From NCBI GenBank assembly GCA_025055285.1, contig JANWXM010000008.1, forward strand, positions 1 through 64,000: a DNA stretch of 64,000 nucleotides, written 5' to 3'. The position numbers and the translations under genes were made by a program. This DNA is from Saprospiraceae bacterium (GTDB lineage: Bacteria > Bacteroidota > Bacteroidia > Chitinophagales > Saprospiraceae). The notes beneath the pieces are model-generated. The model did not search any database. It saw nothing but the letters and a program-made list of their open reading frames with translations, and was not told the DNA's origin. This document shows, in pieces, positions 8,214 to 16,634 of this stretch; position 1 is the first letter of the stretch, and each line of letters opens with the position of its first letter.

Positions 8214-9388
8214 GGGTCGTTGTAGCGCATTCTGACCGCCAACACTGCAATCAATTGCTGCTTGCCCTAGCCCAAAAGGGATGGTTAGAGCGGTTCTATA
8301 CGCTCTTCTCTGGAAATAAATTTGCTAGATGGCAATACCTCTTTCCGGAAAGTCTTCGCAAACAACTAAATAAGCGCACAATAGATGCCTCGTTAAGCCC
8401 ATACATTGAGCATTTTCCCTTGCTTTTTCTCACTGATAGGCTGATAAATAGGGACCTTTTGGCACGCATACGCTCGAGTTATGAATGGTTTGACCGCGCC
8501 GTTGCAAAGCGCTTACCTCGCTGCAATTTTCAGCTCATCATAACGTATGAAAACGCCAACCGCCATACAATGCGCGCCGCAAAGGCGCTAAACAAGACTA
8601 CTGTACTCGACTTGGCTCAAATCCACCCTTATGACATCGCGACCTATGGGCTCGACTATATGACGGAAAAAGAGTGGCGCTTCGAAGTAACATTTGTCAA
8701 CCCTCGTAAAGAGGAAGCTCTAGCTCACACGGATTACGTCCTTGCGCTCTCTAAGTTTGCTGCCGACTCGATGTTGCGCCACGGCTGGCCGGCTAAGCGC
8801 CTATTTACCGTGCCTTTAGGAGTAGATCTTGGGCGTTTTTGGGCTAAAACTGATTACCGCCCTCGAAAACCGCTGCGCCTGTTGTTCGTTGGCACTGTGC
8901 TTCGCCGAAAGGGTATTGGAATTCTGCTGGAAGCAATGCGCCGCCTCCCTCCTGGCATGGCTGAATTAACCATCATTGGCCCAATGGCCGACGCGCGCGA
9001 ACTGTTGCACAAACAAAGCAGATATTGCCGCTATATCTCCTTTACGCCTCACGAAGCCTTGGCCAACCATTATCGCCAAGCAGACCTATTTGTCTTTCCA
9101 TCGTTGCTCGACTCTTGGGCTCAAACGGTCTTGGAAGCCATGGCCTGTGGTACTCCCGCTATTGTCAGCGAACGCACGGGCGCTCGCGACGCCGTCGAAC
9201 AAGGTGGTGGCTGGGTTATCCCTGCCAACGACCCGCAAGCCCTGACGCAGGTCATACTGCAATGCGCTGAAAAACCTGAAATGATCGCTGCCGTCGGGCG
9301 GCGTGCTGCACTCATTGCCCAGCAATACTCATGGGCTACCTATCAAACACGCCTCTTAGCAGCGTTGCAGAGTATGATACCTCTTTAG
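8210..9388 (+). CDS. GT4-family glycosyltransferase, last gene of polysaccharide operon
   Basis: A 392-residue GT-B protein. It begins MRVVVAHSDRQHCNQLLLAL at an ATGA overlap with the preceding gene. The donor-site half carries LLFVGTVLRRKGIGILLEAM and LDSWAQTVLEAMACGTP; Asp replaces the first Glu of the ExxxxxxxE motif. Residues 50-170 are lineage-specific in character and may set the acceptor. The operon ends here; the next gene is convergent, with an 10-bp gap and no terminator hairpin that I can see. Confidence 0.85.
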   Translation: MRVVVAHSDRQHCNQLLLALAQKGWLERFYTLFSGNKFARWQYLFPESLRKQLNKRTIDASLSPYIEHFPLLFLTDRLINRDLLARIRSSYEWFDRAVAKRLPRCNFQLIITYENANRHTMRAAKALNKTTVLDLAQIHPYDIATYGLDYMTEKEWRFEVTFVNPRKEEALAHTDYVLALSKFAADSMLRHGWPAKRLFTVPLGVDLGRFWAKTDYRPRKPLRLLFVGTVLRRKGIGILLEAMRRLPPGMAELTIIGPMADARELLHKQSRYCRYISFTPHEALANHYRQADLFVFPSLLDSWAQTVLEAMACGTPAIVSERTGARDAVEQGGGWVIPANDPQALTQVILQCAEKPEMIAAVGRRAALIAQQYSWATYQTRLLAALQSMIPL

Positions 9389-9398
9389 CCGCATCTGG

Positions 9399-10178
9399 CT
9401 ATTCTCCTTTGAACACCGGCTTCCTCTTCTCTAAAAACGCAGACACGCCCTCGCGATAATCTTGAGTTTGGCCAGCTTGAACCTGTAAATCGTCTTCCAA
9501 GGCCAGTTGAGCGTTAAAATCGTTGCTAAATGTGCGGTTAAGCGCGCGTTTAGTAAGGCCTAAGGCTCGCGTAGGTAGTTGCGCCAATGTCTGGGCTAAG
9601 CGCATACTCTCCGCAGCAAAGGAATCATCGGGATAAACTTTCCAAATCATGCCCATGGCTGCTGCCTCTTCCGCACTTATTTTGTCTGAGAGCATCATGA
9701 GGGCTGCAGCGCGCTGTAAACCCACGAGGCGAGGTAGAGTCCATGTACCGCCGCTATCGGGAATAAGGCCAATTTTGGAAAACGCCTGGGTGAAAAAGGC
9801 CGACGCCGCCGCTACTGTAATGTCGCAAGCTAGCGCAAGATTAGCGCCAGCACCCGCGGCTGCTCCATTGACAGCACAAACGACAGGCTTTTCTAAATTG
9901 CGGATAGCCCTCACGATAGGGTTATATCCAGAAGATAGAATGTCGTGTAGGGCTGGACCATTTGGATCAACTACCTCTTGAAGATCTTGCCCTGCGCAGA
10001 ATGCGCGGCCTGCTCCTGTGAGATAGACCGCTCGAATAGCATCTTCGTTGCGACACAGGTCAAGCGCGGCGAGCAACTCTTGCCGCATGGAATGGTGCAT
10101 CGCATTGAAAACCGAAGGGCGGTTAAGGGTAATGCATGCCACGCCTTCTTCGACATGCCAGAGGATATGTTCAAACAT
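9399..10178 (-). CDS. Enoyl-CoA hydratase/isomerase, PaaG-like
   Basis: A 259-residue crotonase-fold protein. It shows the oxyanion-hole segments FCAGQDLQEV (about residues 62-71) and AVNGAAAGAGANLALACD (about 105-122), and GLIPDSGGTWTLPRLVG with the Asp used by isomerases of this family. The pattern is closest to PaaG, the ring-1,2-epoxyphenylacetyl-CoA isomerase, or to general short-chain enoyl-CoA hydratases. No other paa genes lie nearby, so a role in fatty-acid or amino-acid degradation is equally possible. It stands alone; the next minus-strand gene upstream is formate dehydrogenase, 48 bp away. Confidence 0.85.
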   Translation of the reverse strand: MFEHILWHVEEGVACITLNRPSVFNAMHHSMRQELLAALDLCRNEDAIRAVYLTGAGRAFCAGQDLQEVVDPNGPALHDILSSGYNPIVRAIRNLEKPVVCAVNGAAAGAGANLALACDITVAAASAFFTQAFSKIGLIPDSGGTWTLPRLVGLQRAAALMMLSDKISAEEAAAMGMIWKVYPDDSFAAESMRLAQTLAQLPTRALGLTKRALNRTFSNDFNAQLALEDDLQVQAGQTQDYREGVSAFLEKRKPVFKGE

Positions 10179-10226
10179 AGCAGACTAAGGTATCTCTGAA
10201 ACTGGACGGTTTCTTCGTTTGAACTC

Positions 10227-12977
10227 CTAAACGTGCTGCTCTGTAGCTTCGAGCATGGCTCGACGTGCTCCCCTTGACCGCCGGATGCGTACCGCTACTA
10301 CCTTATATTCCGGGCAGAGGGCGTCGGTATCGCGCTCGTCAGAAGTTACCAGATTTAACATCAGCTCCGGAAAATGGAAAGTAGTACTTAAGACTCCTGG
10401 CCTCACTTCATCCGTTATGCGCGCTTTGATGTCTACCTTTCCACGCGGCGACTCTACACAAACCCAGTCTCCTTCGGCGATGTTGTGACGCGCAGCATCG
10501 TCAGGATGAATCAAAAGCACGTCTTCTCGCAGAAGTTCGATGTTGCGCGTGCGGCGCGTCATAGTGCCACAGTTATAGTGCTCTAGTTCGCGGTTGGTCG
10601 TCAGGATGTAAGGATACTCTTTAGCGTACTGCTCTAGCTCGCGAGTTTCCTGAAAATCGGAGAAGTGAAAAGCCCCTAGACCTCGTTTAAAAGTATCTAC
10701 GTGAAGCACTTTACTGTCGCTACCGTCGGGTTTGACAGGCCATTGCTTGCCATTAGGACCGAGGTCGTCCCATCGCACGCCAGCAAAGAAGGGCACAATT
10801 TGGGCAATTTCCTCCAATACGGTTTTGGGGTCATAATCCGGTTGCGGATAGCCAAGGCGGTTCATTATGTCTACCACAATTTGCCCGTCAGGTTTTGTAC
10901 CTGGCAACGGGGGCACAACCTGATTGACGCGCTGAATCCGGCGCTCGCCGTTGGTAAAAGTACCACTCTTTTCTAAGAAAGAGGCTCCAGGCAACACAAC
11001 CGTAGCGTATTTGCACGTTTCGCTGAAAAAGATTTCTTGAACCACCAAGAGGTCGAGCTTCTGAAGGGCAGCGATAACCTTCTTCGTATTGGGATCAGTT
11101 TGCACCAGGTCTTCGCCCATGACCCACAGTGCTTTGAGTTTACCCTCTAGGGCCGCCTCGTACATCTGCGGAATTTTATAGCCGACGTGGAGAGGGAGTT
11201 TAGCGCGATAAAATTGCTCATAGCGGGCGCGTATTTCTGGGTTTGTCACGTCTAAATAGCCTGCTCCCTGATGGGGCTGACAGCCCATGTCTGCAGCACC
11301 CTGCACGTTATTCTGACCGCGCAGCGGGTTCACTCCTACGCCGCGCCGCCCTACGTTACCCGTGACCATCGCCAGATCTGCAATAAGCATTACTGCTAGC
11401 GTACCTTGCGAATGCTCCGTAACACCCAGACCGTGGAAACACATGGCTGCTTCCGCTGTAGCATAAGTAATAGCAGCAGCGCGCACTTGCTCGCGAGGTA
11501 CGCCACATGCCGCTTCTAGGCGGTCGAGGTCTAAACCTAAAATTTGCTGGCGAAAACCTTCGTAGCCTTCCGTGCGCGTGGCAATGAACTCGCGGTCTTC
11601 TAATCCCTCCGCAAGGATGTAGTACAACATCATTTGTAATAGCGCTACGTTGGAGCCTGGCCGAAGTTGCAAATGGTGTGTAGCGTAGCGCGCAATTTCA
11701 GTGCGCCGCGGATCCACTACAATAGTAGGGATGCCTTTCATCGCGGCCTGTTTAATTTTCGCTCCCGTGACGGGATGGGCTTCCGTAGGATTGGCGCCGA
11801 TGATTAGGATGCACTTCGTATATTTCAAGTCTTCAATAGAATTCGTGGCCGCACCCGTGCCAAAGGTACGTTGCATACCGAGGGCAGTGGGCGAATGGCA
11901 TACGCGGGCACAGCTGTCTATGTTGTTGGTGCCAATGACGGCGCGAATAAATTTCTGCATTAAATAATTTTCTTCATTGGTGCACCGGGCCGAAGAGATG
12001 CCAGCGATGGCATCTGGGCCATATTGAGCGCGAATAGAAAGCAGTTTTTCTGCAATGAAATCATAAGCTTCGTCCCAACTAGCAGGCATGAGTTCGCCGT
12101 TTCGCCGAATGAGCGGCGTACGCAAGCGGTCAGGGTGGTTGTAAAACGAAAAGGCGAAGCGCCCTTTAAGGCACGTATGGCCTTGATTTACCTCTGCATC
12201 ATAAGGAGCTTGGATGGACTTAACTTGTCCATTCACCACGGCCACTTCCAAGTTGCAACCCACACCGCAGTAGGTACATACAGTGCGTACTTTTTTATCG
12301 GCAATTACCGACTTAGACTCAAATACATCAGAAATGGCCGAGGTCGGGCAGGCTTGCGCGCATGCACCGCAACTGACGCAGTCGGATTCGAGAAAACTAA
12401 CGTTTACTCCTTTAGCGATATAGCTATCGAACCCGCGTCCGGCCATTGTCAGGACAAACTGGCCCTGCACTTCATCGCAGGCGCGTACGCAGCGGCCACA
12501 ATTGATGCACTTCGACAAGTCCGAGCGCATATAGGGATGGCTCAGGTCCTTCGGCCGGTCTAGGTGATTTTTCCCTTCCGGATAACGCACCTTGCGAATG
12601 CCTACCTGAGCTGCTACACTCTGCAGCTCGCAATTGCCGTTAACTTCGCACGTTAAACAATCTAGAGGATGGTCGGTGAGAACCAATTCAATAATGTTTC
12701 GCCGAAGTTTTTGGATGCGGGGGCTGTCCGGAAAGACGTAGTAGTTCTCTTGCATCGGCGTATGACACGAAGCCACCACACGGCGCGGACCGTCGGGCGA
12801 GAGCGCTACTTCTACTGAACAGACTCGACACGCACCATAAGGCTCCAAATTGGGTGCGTCGCACAAGGTAGGCACGTGATTCTTGCCCAAATGGCGGCGC
12901 AAAAAAGACAATATCGTTTCGCCATCGCGCATCTCGCATGGCTTGTGGTTGATGTAGGCAATTTTTCCAGCACCCAT
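10227..12977 (-). CDS. Formate dehydrogenase, catalytic molybdopterin subunit (Cys type)
   Basis: A 916-residue protein. In order it has a [2Fe-2S] ferredoxin-like domain (Cys 14, 39, 50, 53, 71), a NuoG-type His/Cys cluster (DHPLDCLTCEVNGNCELQ, about 102-119), two [4Fe-4S] motifs (CINCGRCVRAC and CVSCGACAQAC, about 157-210), the FdhF-type [4Fe-4S] site (CTYCGVGC, 234-241), and the bis-MGD catalytic domain. The active-site residue is Cys 360 in CARVCHSP, encoded by TGC at 11898-11900, so it is not a selenoprotein. It oxidises formate and passes electrons along the clusters to the NuoEF-like partner encoded 60 bp upstream. The domain set matches cytosolic NAD-dependent enzymes (FdsA type). No fdhD or other accessory gene is in the window. 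Confidence 0.92.
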   Translation of the reverse strand: MGAGKIAYINHKPCEMRDGETILSFLRRHLGKNHVPTLCDAPNLEPYGACRVCSVEVALSPDGPRRVVASCHTPMQENYYVFPDSPRIQKLRRNIIELVLTDHPLDCLTCEVNGNCELQSVAAQVGIRKVRYPEGKNHLDRPKDLSHPYMRSDLSKCINCGRCVRACDEVQGQFVLTMAGRGFDSYIAKGVNVSFLESDCVSCGACAQACPTSAISDVFESKSVIADKKVRTVCTYCGVGCNLEVAVVNGQVKSIQAPYDAEVNQGHTCLKGRFAFSFYNHPDRLRTPLIRRNGELMPASWDEAYDFIAEKLLSIRAQYGPDAIAGISSARCTNEENYLMQKFIRAVIGTNNIDSCARVCHSPTALGMQRTFGTGAATNSIEDLKYTKCILIIGANPTEAHPVTGAKIKQAAMKGIPTIVVDPRRTEIARYATHHLQLRPGSNVALLQMMLYYILAEGLEDREFIATRTEGYEGFRQQILGLDLDRLEAACGVPREQVRAAAITYATAEAAMCFHGLGVTEHSQGTLAVMLIADLAMVTGNVGRRGVGVNPLRGQNNVQGAADMGCQPHQGAGYLDVTNPEIRARYEQFYRAKLPLHVGYKIPQMYEAALEGKLKALWVMGEDLVQTDPNTKKVIAALQKLDLLVVQEIFFSETCKYATVVLPGASFLEKSGTFTNGERRIQRVNQVVPPLPGTKPDGQIVVDIMNRLGYPQPDYDPKTVLEEIAQIVPFFAGVRWDDLGPNGKQWPVKPDGSDSKVLHVDTFKRGLGAFHFSDFQETRELEQYAKEYPYILTTNRELEHYNCGTMTRRTRNIELLREDVLLIHPDDAARHNIAEGDWVCVESPRGKVDIKARITDEVRPGVLSTTFHFPELMLNLVTSDERDTDALCPEYKVVAVRIRRSRGARRAMLEATEQHV

Positions 12978-13037
12978 AGTTCAAGCAGCCGTTTAAGCAG
13001 GATGAAGGTGTAAAAATTTAAGCCCTTGCCTTCTTTT

Positions 13038-14690
13038 TTAGGCAAAGTAGGGCCGAAGTTCGTCCTCAAAGTACTTAAGAGCATTTTTAACGGGTAAGGG
13101 CAAGCCACCGCCTAAGGCACACAACGAACCGAGCTCAAGCGTTTCTACGAGGTCGTTGAATAATGCCCGGTCAATCCGATACTGTTGTGTGCGCGCCTTA
13201 TGAAGAAGCTCTTTCCCCCGCGTAGAACCAAGTCGGCAAGGAAAGCACTTGCCGCAACTTTCGTGAGCCGTAAACTCAAAGAGATGTTCTAGATACTCTA
13301 TCATGGGAAAATCCTCTGGGATGCACACAATTGAGGCATGGCCCAACAGAAAGCCGTTTTGAGCAAAGGATTCGAAGTCTACAGTCAGGTCAGGAATCTT
13401 GTGAACAGGTACTAGCCCTCCCAGCGGTCCGCCAATGTGCATGGCTTTTACAGGGTGGCGAAAACCACCGCCCATTTCGTATACTACAGTAGACAGCGGT
13501 GTACCCATGTCTACCTCACACAGCCCAGGGCGCTGGAAATGTCCGTCTAAGCAAACAAGTTTTGTCCCTGTGGAACGGCCACGCCCGATGGCTGCGTAGG
13601 CTGCTCCTCCATGTCGAAGGATGAAGGGCACAGCAGCCAGCGTTTCTACATTGTTGACTACAGTGGGCCGATTAAACAACCCTTGTTGAGTAGGATAAGG
13701 CGGTCGAACCCGCACCTCAGGCCGCTGACCTTCAATAGACGACAAGAGGGCGGTTTCCTCCCCGCAGATATACGCTCCTTGCGCTTCAATAACCTTAAAT
13801 TCAAACGAAAATCCCGAACCCTGGATATTTTTGCCTATATACCCTGCCTGACGAGCCTCCTCAATAGCCGCCCGCATGCTGCGAATAGACTCTGGATATT
13901 CGCCTCGAATGTACAGCACGCCTCGCTGCGCACCAACGATGTACCCAGCAATCAACATGCCCAATAGCAGGCTGTGCGGCCTTTCTTCCATAATGTATCG
14001 GTCTGAGTAAGCGCCTGGATCGCCTTCGTCAGCGTTGCAGACAATAAACTTCTGATCACCTGGCGTGTTTCTGCAAGACTCCCATTTGATAGCAGTAGGA
14101 AACCCAGCACCGCCGCGACCGCGCAAACCAGAAGCTTTTATCTCCGCTAACAACTCATCGGCAGGCCGGTGGAGGCATTCCTCCCAAAGCCGGTAGTACT
14201 CTGAGACGCCAGGAAACTCGGCGGTTAATACAGGAGTGCCATAAACTCGAACAGCATAAGCGTCGGGCCGAGGTTTTCGGTCTTCGCGAATAGCCGCTAT
14301 CTCGCGAATAGCGGCTCCAGAGTAATTGTTGCCTGCATAGTGAAAGGCATGATTCTCGTAGCAACGCCCCAAACAGCACATTGTTCCAATTTCCTCCGGC
14401 GAAAAGTGGGCTTTCAAAGCCTCAATGAGCGCCGGCTGTGTACCTGCCGTTAAACAGGCGCTGCCGTTGCAGACGTATACCTTCTTACCCCGGTTTTCCG
14501 GCCGCAAAAAGTCGTAAAACGTTACACTACCATATATATTGGCCTCGCCAATGAGGTACTCCTCTGCTAATTGGCGCATTGCCTCCGGAGGCACCGTACC
14601 GTCGTGCTCATCAGCCAGTTGCCCTATCTTTTCAAATAAATTCTCCTCTAGCCCTTTACGCCCTGAGAGATACCCTAGATTCTTTGACAT
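13038..14690 (-). CDS. NAD-linked formate dehydrogenase electron-transfer subunit, NuoE-NuoF fusion
   Basis: A 550-residue fusion. ATG 14690 (MSKNLGYLSGR) is chosen over 14798 because a perfect -7 box (14712-14719) lies between them. Residues 1-145 are NuoE-like with the [2Fe-2S] ligands in CNGSAC and CCLGRC. Residues 160-550 are NuoF-like with the NADH/FMN motifs RGRGGAGFPTAIKWE and NADEGDPGAYSDR and the [4Fe-4S] site ESCGKCFPCR plus a later Cys. It accepts electrons from the catalytic subunit and reduces NAD+ through FMN. The same fusion occurs in HoxF/FdsB-type subunits. It is the first gene of a two-gene operon. Confidence 0.9.
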   Translation of the reverse strand: MSKNLGYLSGRKGLEENLFEKIGQLADEHDGTVPPEAMRQLAEEYLIGEANIYGSVTFYDFLRPENRGKKVYVCNGSACLTAGTQPALIEALKAHFSPEEIGTMCCLGRCYENHAFHYAGNNYSGAAIREIAAIREDRKPRPDAYAVRVYGTPVLTAEFPGVSEYYRLWEECLHRPADELLAEIKASGLRGRGGAGFPTAIKWESCRNTPGDQKFIVCNADEGDPGAYSDRYIMEERPHSLLLGMLIAGYIVGAQRGVLYIRGEYPESIRSMRAAIEEARQAGYIGKNIQGSGFSFEFKVIEAQGAYICGEETALLSSIEGQRPEVRVRPPYPTQQGLFNRPTVVNNVETLAAVPFILRHGGAAYAAIGRGRSTGTKLVCLDGHFQRPGLCEVDMGTPLSTVVYEMGGGFRHPVKAMHIGGPLGGLVPVHKIPDLTVDFESFAQNGFLLGHASIVCIPEDFPMIEYLEHLFEFTAHESCGKCFPCRLGSTRGKELLHKARTQQYRIDRALFNDLVETLELGSLCALGGGLPLPVKNALKYFEDELRPYFA

Positions 14691-14711
14691 GACCGTCGCT
14701 GTTTGACAGAA

Positions 14712-14719
14712 CAAATATA
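14712..14719 (-). promoter_or_regulatory. Bacteroidota -7 box for the formate dehydrogenase operon
   Basis: TATATTTG on the minus strand fits TAnnTTTG. The expected transcription start (about 14705) lies 15 nt before the ATG at 14690, which excludes the upstream start at 14798. No convincing -33 element was found. Confidence 0.55.
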
Positions 14720-14885
14720 GGGCGTTTCTGCAATCTTTCTTTTGTCTAAATTGGCAAAAGTGCCTCCTTTCCCTAAAATCATCCGTAAGGGCATTCAACA
14801 GTAACGTACTCCTGCAACCAGGCGAGCTTGATGTCGCAATTCGGCCTCGAGATACACGGCAATTCTACGTAGGAGACCGGTCTTC

Positions 14886-15764
14886 TCAAGGGGCTAAAGC
14901 TATTTTTATGCTGTGAGGATCTTCATAGGCTTCTACGATGTTTATGGCCTCGATGGCCTCGCGTACATCATGAACACGCAGGATACGCACACCTTGCAAC
15001 AGCGCTAACACGTGCAGAGCAGTCGTGCCGTTCAGAGCAGCCTCTGGCCTTACTCCTAGCAACCGACACACCATAGATTTCCGAGAGACGCCTACGAGGA
15101 GAGGTAAATCCAATACTGCTTCTATAGTTGCTAGGTGCTGTAAAAGCGTATAATTATGCTCTAAAGTCTTGCCGAAGCCGAAACCGGGGTCAACAGCAAT
15201 ATCGCAAATCCCGAGGCGGCGCAACTCCTTTAATTGTTGGATAAAAAAGTCTAGCACCTCTCGGACGACATCTGAATAAAAAGGCGCCTGCTGCATGGTC
15301 TTAGGTGTGCCGCGAGCATGCATGAGAATGTAAGGACAGCGATATCGAGCGACGACTTCTAGCAATCCCGCATCCCAGCGCCCAGCAGATACATCGTTTA
15401 CTAGAGAAGCCCCCACATCCAAGGCTTCCTGTGCCACTCGAGCACGCCAAGTGTCTATAGACAAAATAGCTTCAGGAAAGTATTTGCGCACAGCCTCGAG
15501 GACGGGAAGCACGCGCCGAAGCTCCTCCTCTTCAGGGACCTCTTCGGCTCCAGGGCGAGTAGAGGCACCCCCGATATCGAGAATAGCTGCCCCCTCTGCA
15601 AGCATTTGCTCAGCACTTCTTAATGCAGCATCTACAGAGAGCACTCGACTGCCCGCGTAGAATGAATCGGGTGTGGTATTTAATACCCCCATGACTACTG
15701 GCCGGGATAGATCGAGCAACCGATTCCCGCAACAGAAGGAATATGCCCGCCTACGCTTAATCAT
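14886..15764 (-). CDS. folP: Dihydropteroate synthase
   Basis: A 292-residue TIM-barrel enzyme that condenses p-aminobenzoate with dihydropterin pyrophosphate in folate synthesis, in the cytoplasm. Diagnostic motifs are MGVLNTTPDSFYAGSR, ILDIGGASTRPGA, LSIDTWRA, LVNDVSAG, AVDPGFGFGKT, LLVGVSRKSM and the C-terminal LRVHDVREA. The frame stays open upstream to 15914, but that extension is a translation of the tRNA-Ser gene (15816-15902), so ATG 15764 is the true start. The gene lies just downstream of the tRNA on the same strand and may share its transcript. Confidence 0.95.
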   Translation of the reverse strand: MIKRRRAYSFCCGNRLLDLSRPVVMGVLNTTPDSFYAGSRVLSVDAALRSAEQMLAEGAAILDIGGASTRPGAEEVPEEEELRRVLPVLEAVRKYFPEAILSIDTWRARVAQEALDVGASLVNDVSAGRWDAGLLEVVARYRCPYILMHARGTPKTMQQAPFYSDVVREVLDFFIQQLKELRRLGICDIAVDPGFGFGKTLEHNYTLLQHLATIEAVLDLPLLVGVSRKSMVCRLLGVRPEAALNGTTALHVLALLQGVRILRVHDVREAIEAINIVEAYEDPHSIKIALAP

Positions 15765-15815
15765 AGCGTAAAAAAAGCTCTCAGCAATTTCAGCTTTCTT
15801 TGAGCCTTCTTTGCG

Positions 15816-15902
15816 CGGAGGAGGAGGGATTCGAACCCCCGGTACCCTTGCGGGTACGCCGGTTTTCAAGACCAGTGCATTCAACCACTCTGCCACTCCT
15901 CC
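15816..15902 (-). tRNA. tRNA-Ser (anticodon UGA)
   Basis: An 87-nt class II tRNA. The acceptor stem GGAGGAG/CTCCTCC is perfect, the discriminator is G (15816), the anticodon loop CTTGAAA gives UGA, the long variable arm CGTACCCGCAAGGGTAC is typical of tRNA-Ser, and the T loop is TTCGAAT. CCA is not encoded. It reads UCA and other UCN codons. Confidence 0.97.
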
Positions 15903-15911
15903 ATGGATAAG

Positions 15912-15919
15912 CAAAAATA
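15912..15919 (-). promoter_or_regulatory. -7 box for tRNA-Ser
   Basis: TATTTTTG on the minus strand matches TAnnTTTG and ends 10 nt before the tRNA 5' end, so transcription would begin only a few bases ahead of the mature tRNA. Confidence 0.5.
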
Positions 15920-15975
15920 AGCACTTCGTCCAAGCTTTCTAAGATTCGTTTGCTAGCTAACAAGCAAAACTGCGC

Positions 15976-15991
15976 AACTTGTCCTCAAGTT
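15976..15991 (-). terminator. Weak candidate terminator after the ribosomal cluster
   Basis: A 6-bp perfect stem with a 4-base loop (AACTTG-AGGA-CAAGTT, minus strand) lies 15 bp after the rplQ stop. Only a short TTTT follows, five bases later. It is a weak candidate for the end of the ribosomal transcript. Confidence 0.3.
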
Positions 15992-16005
15992 CAGCAACGC
16001 TTGGC

Positions 16006-16536
16006 TTATTCCTTTGAATCTACCTCCTGCGAGGGAGAAGCAGCTTCTTGATCAAGCCCCTCAACGGATTGCTCAGCAGTTGCGGCTGTCTCGGCTGCTG
16101 CGGAGCGACTCTTTCGACCACCTCGACGTGTTTTCTTCACTTTTTTGCGTTCTTTATTCGCGTTGGGGGCATACGTTTTGTTGAAGTCGACTAATTCAAT
16201 AAGTGCTGTTTGGGCGCCATCGCCTCGGCGAAACCCTAGGCGGATAACGCGCACATACCCCCCTGGACGATCCCCTACCGCTGCCGCTATAGGGCCAAAG
16301 AGCTCTTTGATGGCGTGTTTATTCTGCAAATAGCTAAAAACGACGCGGCGATTGTGCGTGTCATTGGTTTTTGCTCGCGTAATGAGCGGCTCAATAAAGC
16401 GCCTCAGGGCTTTTGCTTTGGCTAACGTAGTGACGATGCGCTTGTGCTGAATTAAGGCATTGGCTAGGTTAGCCAACAGGGCGCGCCGATGCTCGGCCGT
16501 ACGACCGAGGTTATTCACTTTATCTCCGTGACGCAT
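16006..16536 (-). CDS. rplQ: 50S ribosomal protein L17
   Basis: Large-subunit protein near the exit tunnel; last gene of the cluster, 98 bp after rpoA. The core (residues 1-120) is standard: [20 protein letters not shown], then the [13 protein letters not shown] region. At 176 residues it is about 50 longer than the E. coli protein. The extra tail is first basic ([17 protein letters not shown]) and then acidic and Ala-rich. Such tails are common in Bacteroidota L17. Confidence 0.97.
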   Translation of the reverse strand: MRHGDKVNNLGRTAEHRRALLANLANALIQHKRIVTTLAKAKALRRFIEPLITRAKTNDTHNRRVVFSYLQNKHAIKELFGPIAAAVGDRPGGYVRVIRLGFRRGDGAQTALIELVDFNKTYAPNANKERKKVKKTRRGGRKSRSAAAETAATAEQSVEGLDQEAASPSQEVDSKE

Positions 16537-16634
16537 GGCAAAAGATACCGTTTTTTGCGTGGTAGCACCGGGGCTGAAGAAAACTTCGCTCTACGGTTAC
16601 TACACTTTTCTGTTTTTTTACTTTAAAACGCTGT

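Noticed and set aside
11898-11900. Possible selenocysteine in formate dehydrogenase
   Set aside because: The active-site codon is TGC (Cys), and no SECIS-like need arises.
15765-15914. N-terminal extension of FolP starting MLIHGGVAEWLNALV
   Set aside because: This is a translation of the tRNA-Ser gene on the same strand; the real start is ATG 15764.
14720-15933. A TTG 11 bp upstream of three -7 boxes (fdh, tRNA-Ser, fur-like) as a new spacing rule
   Set aside because: The same position was checked in the other boxes and TTG is absent, so it is probably chance.
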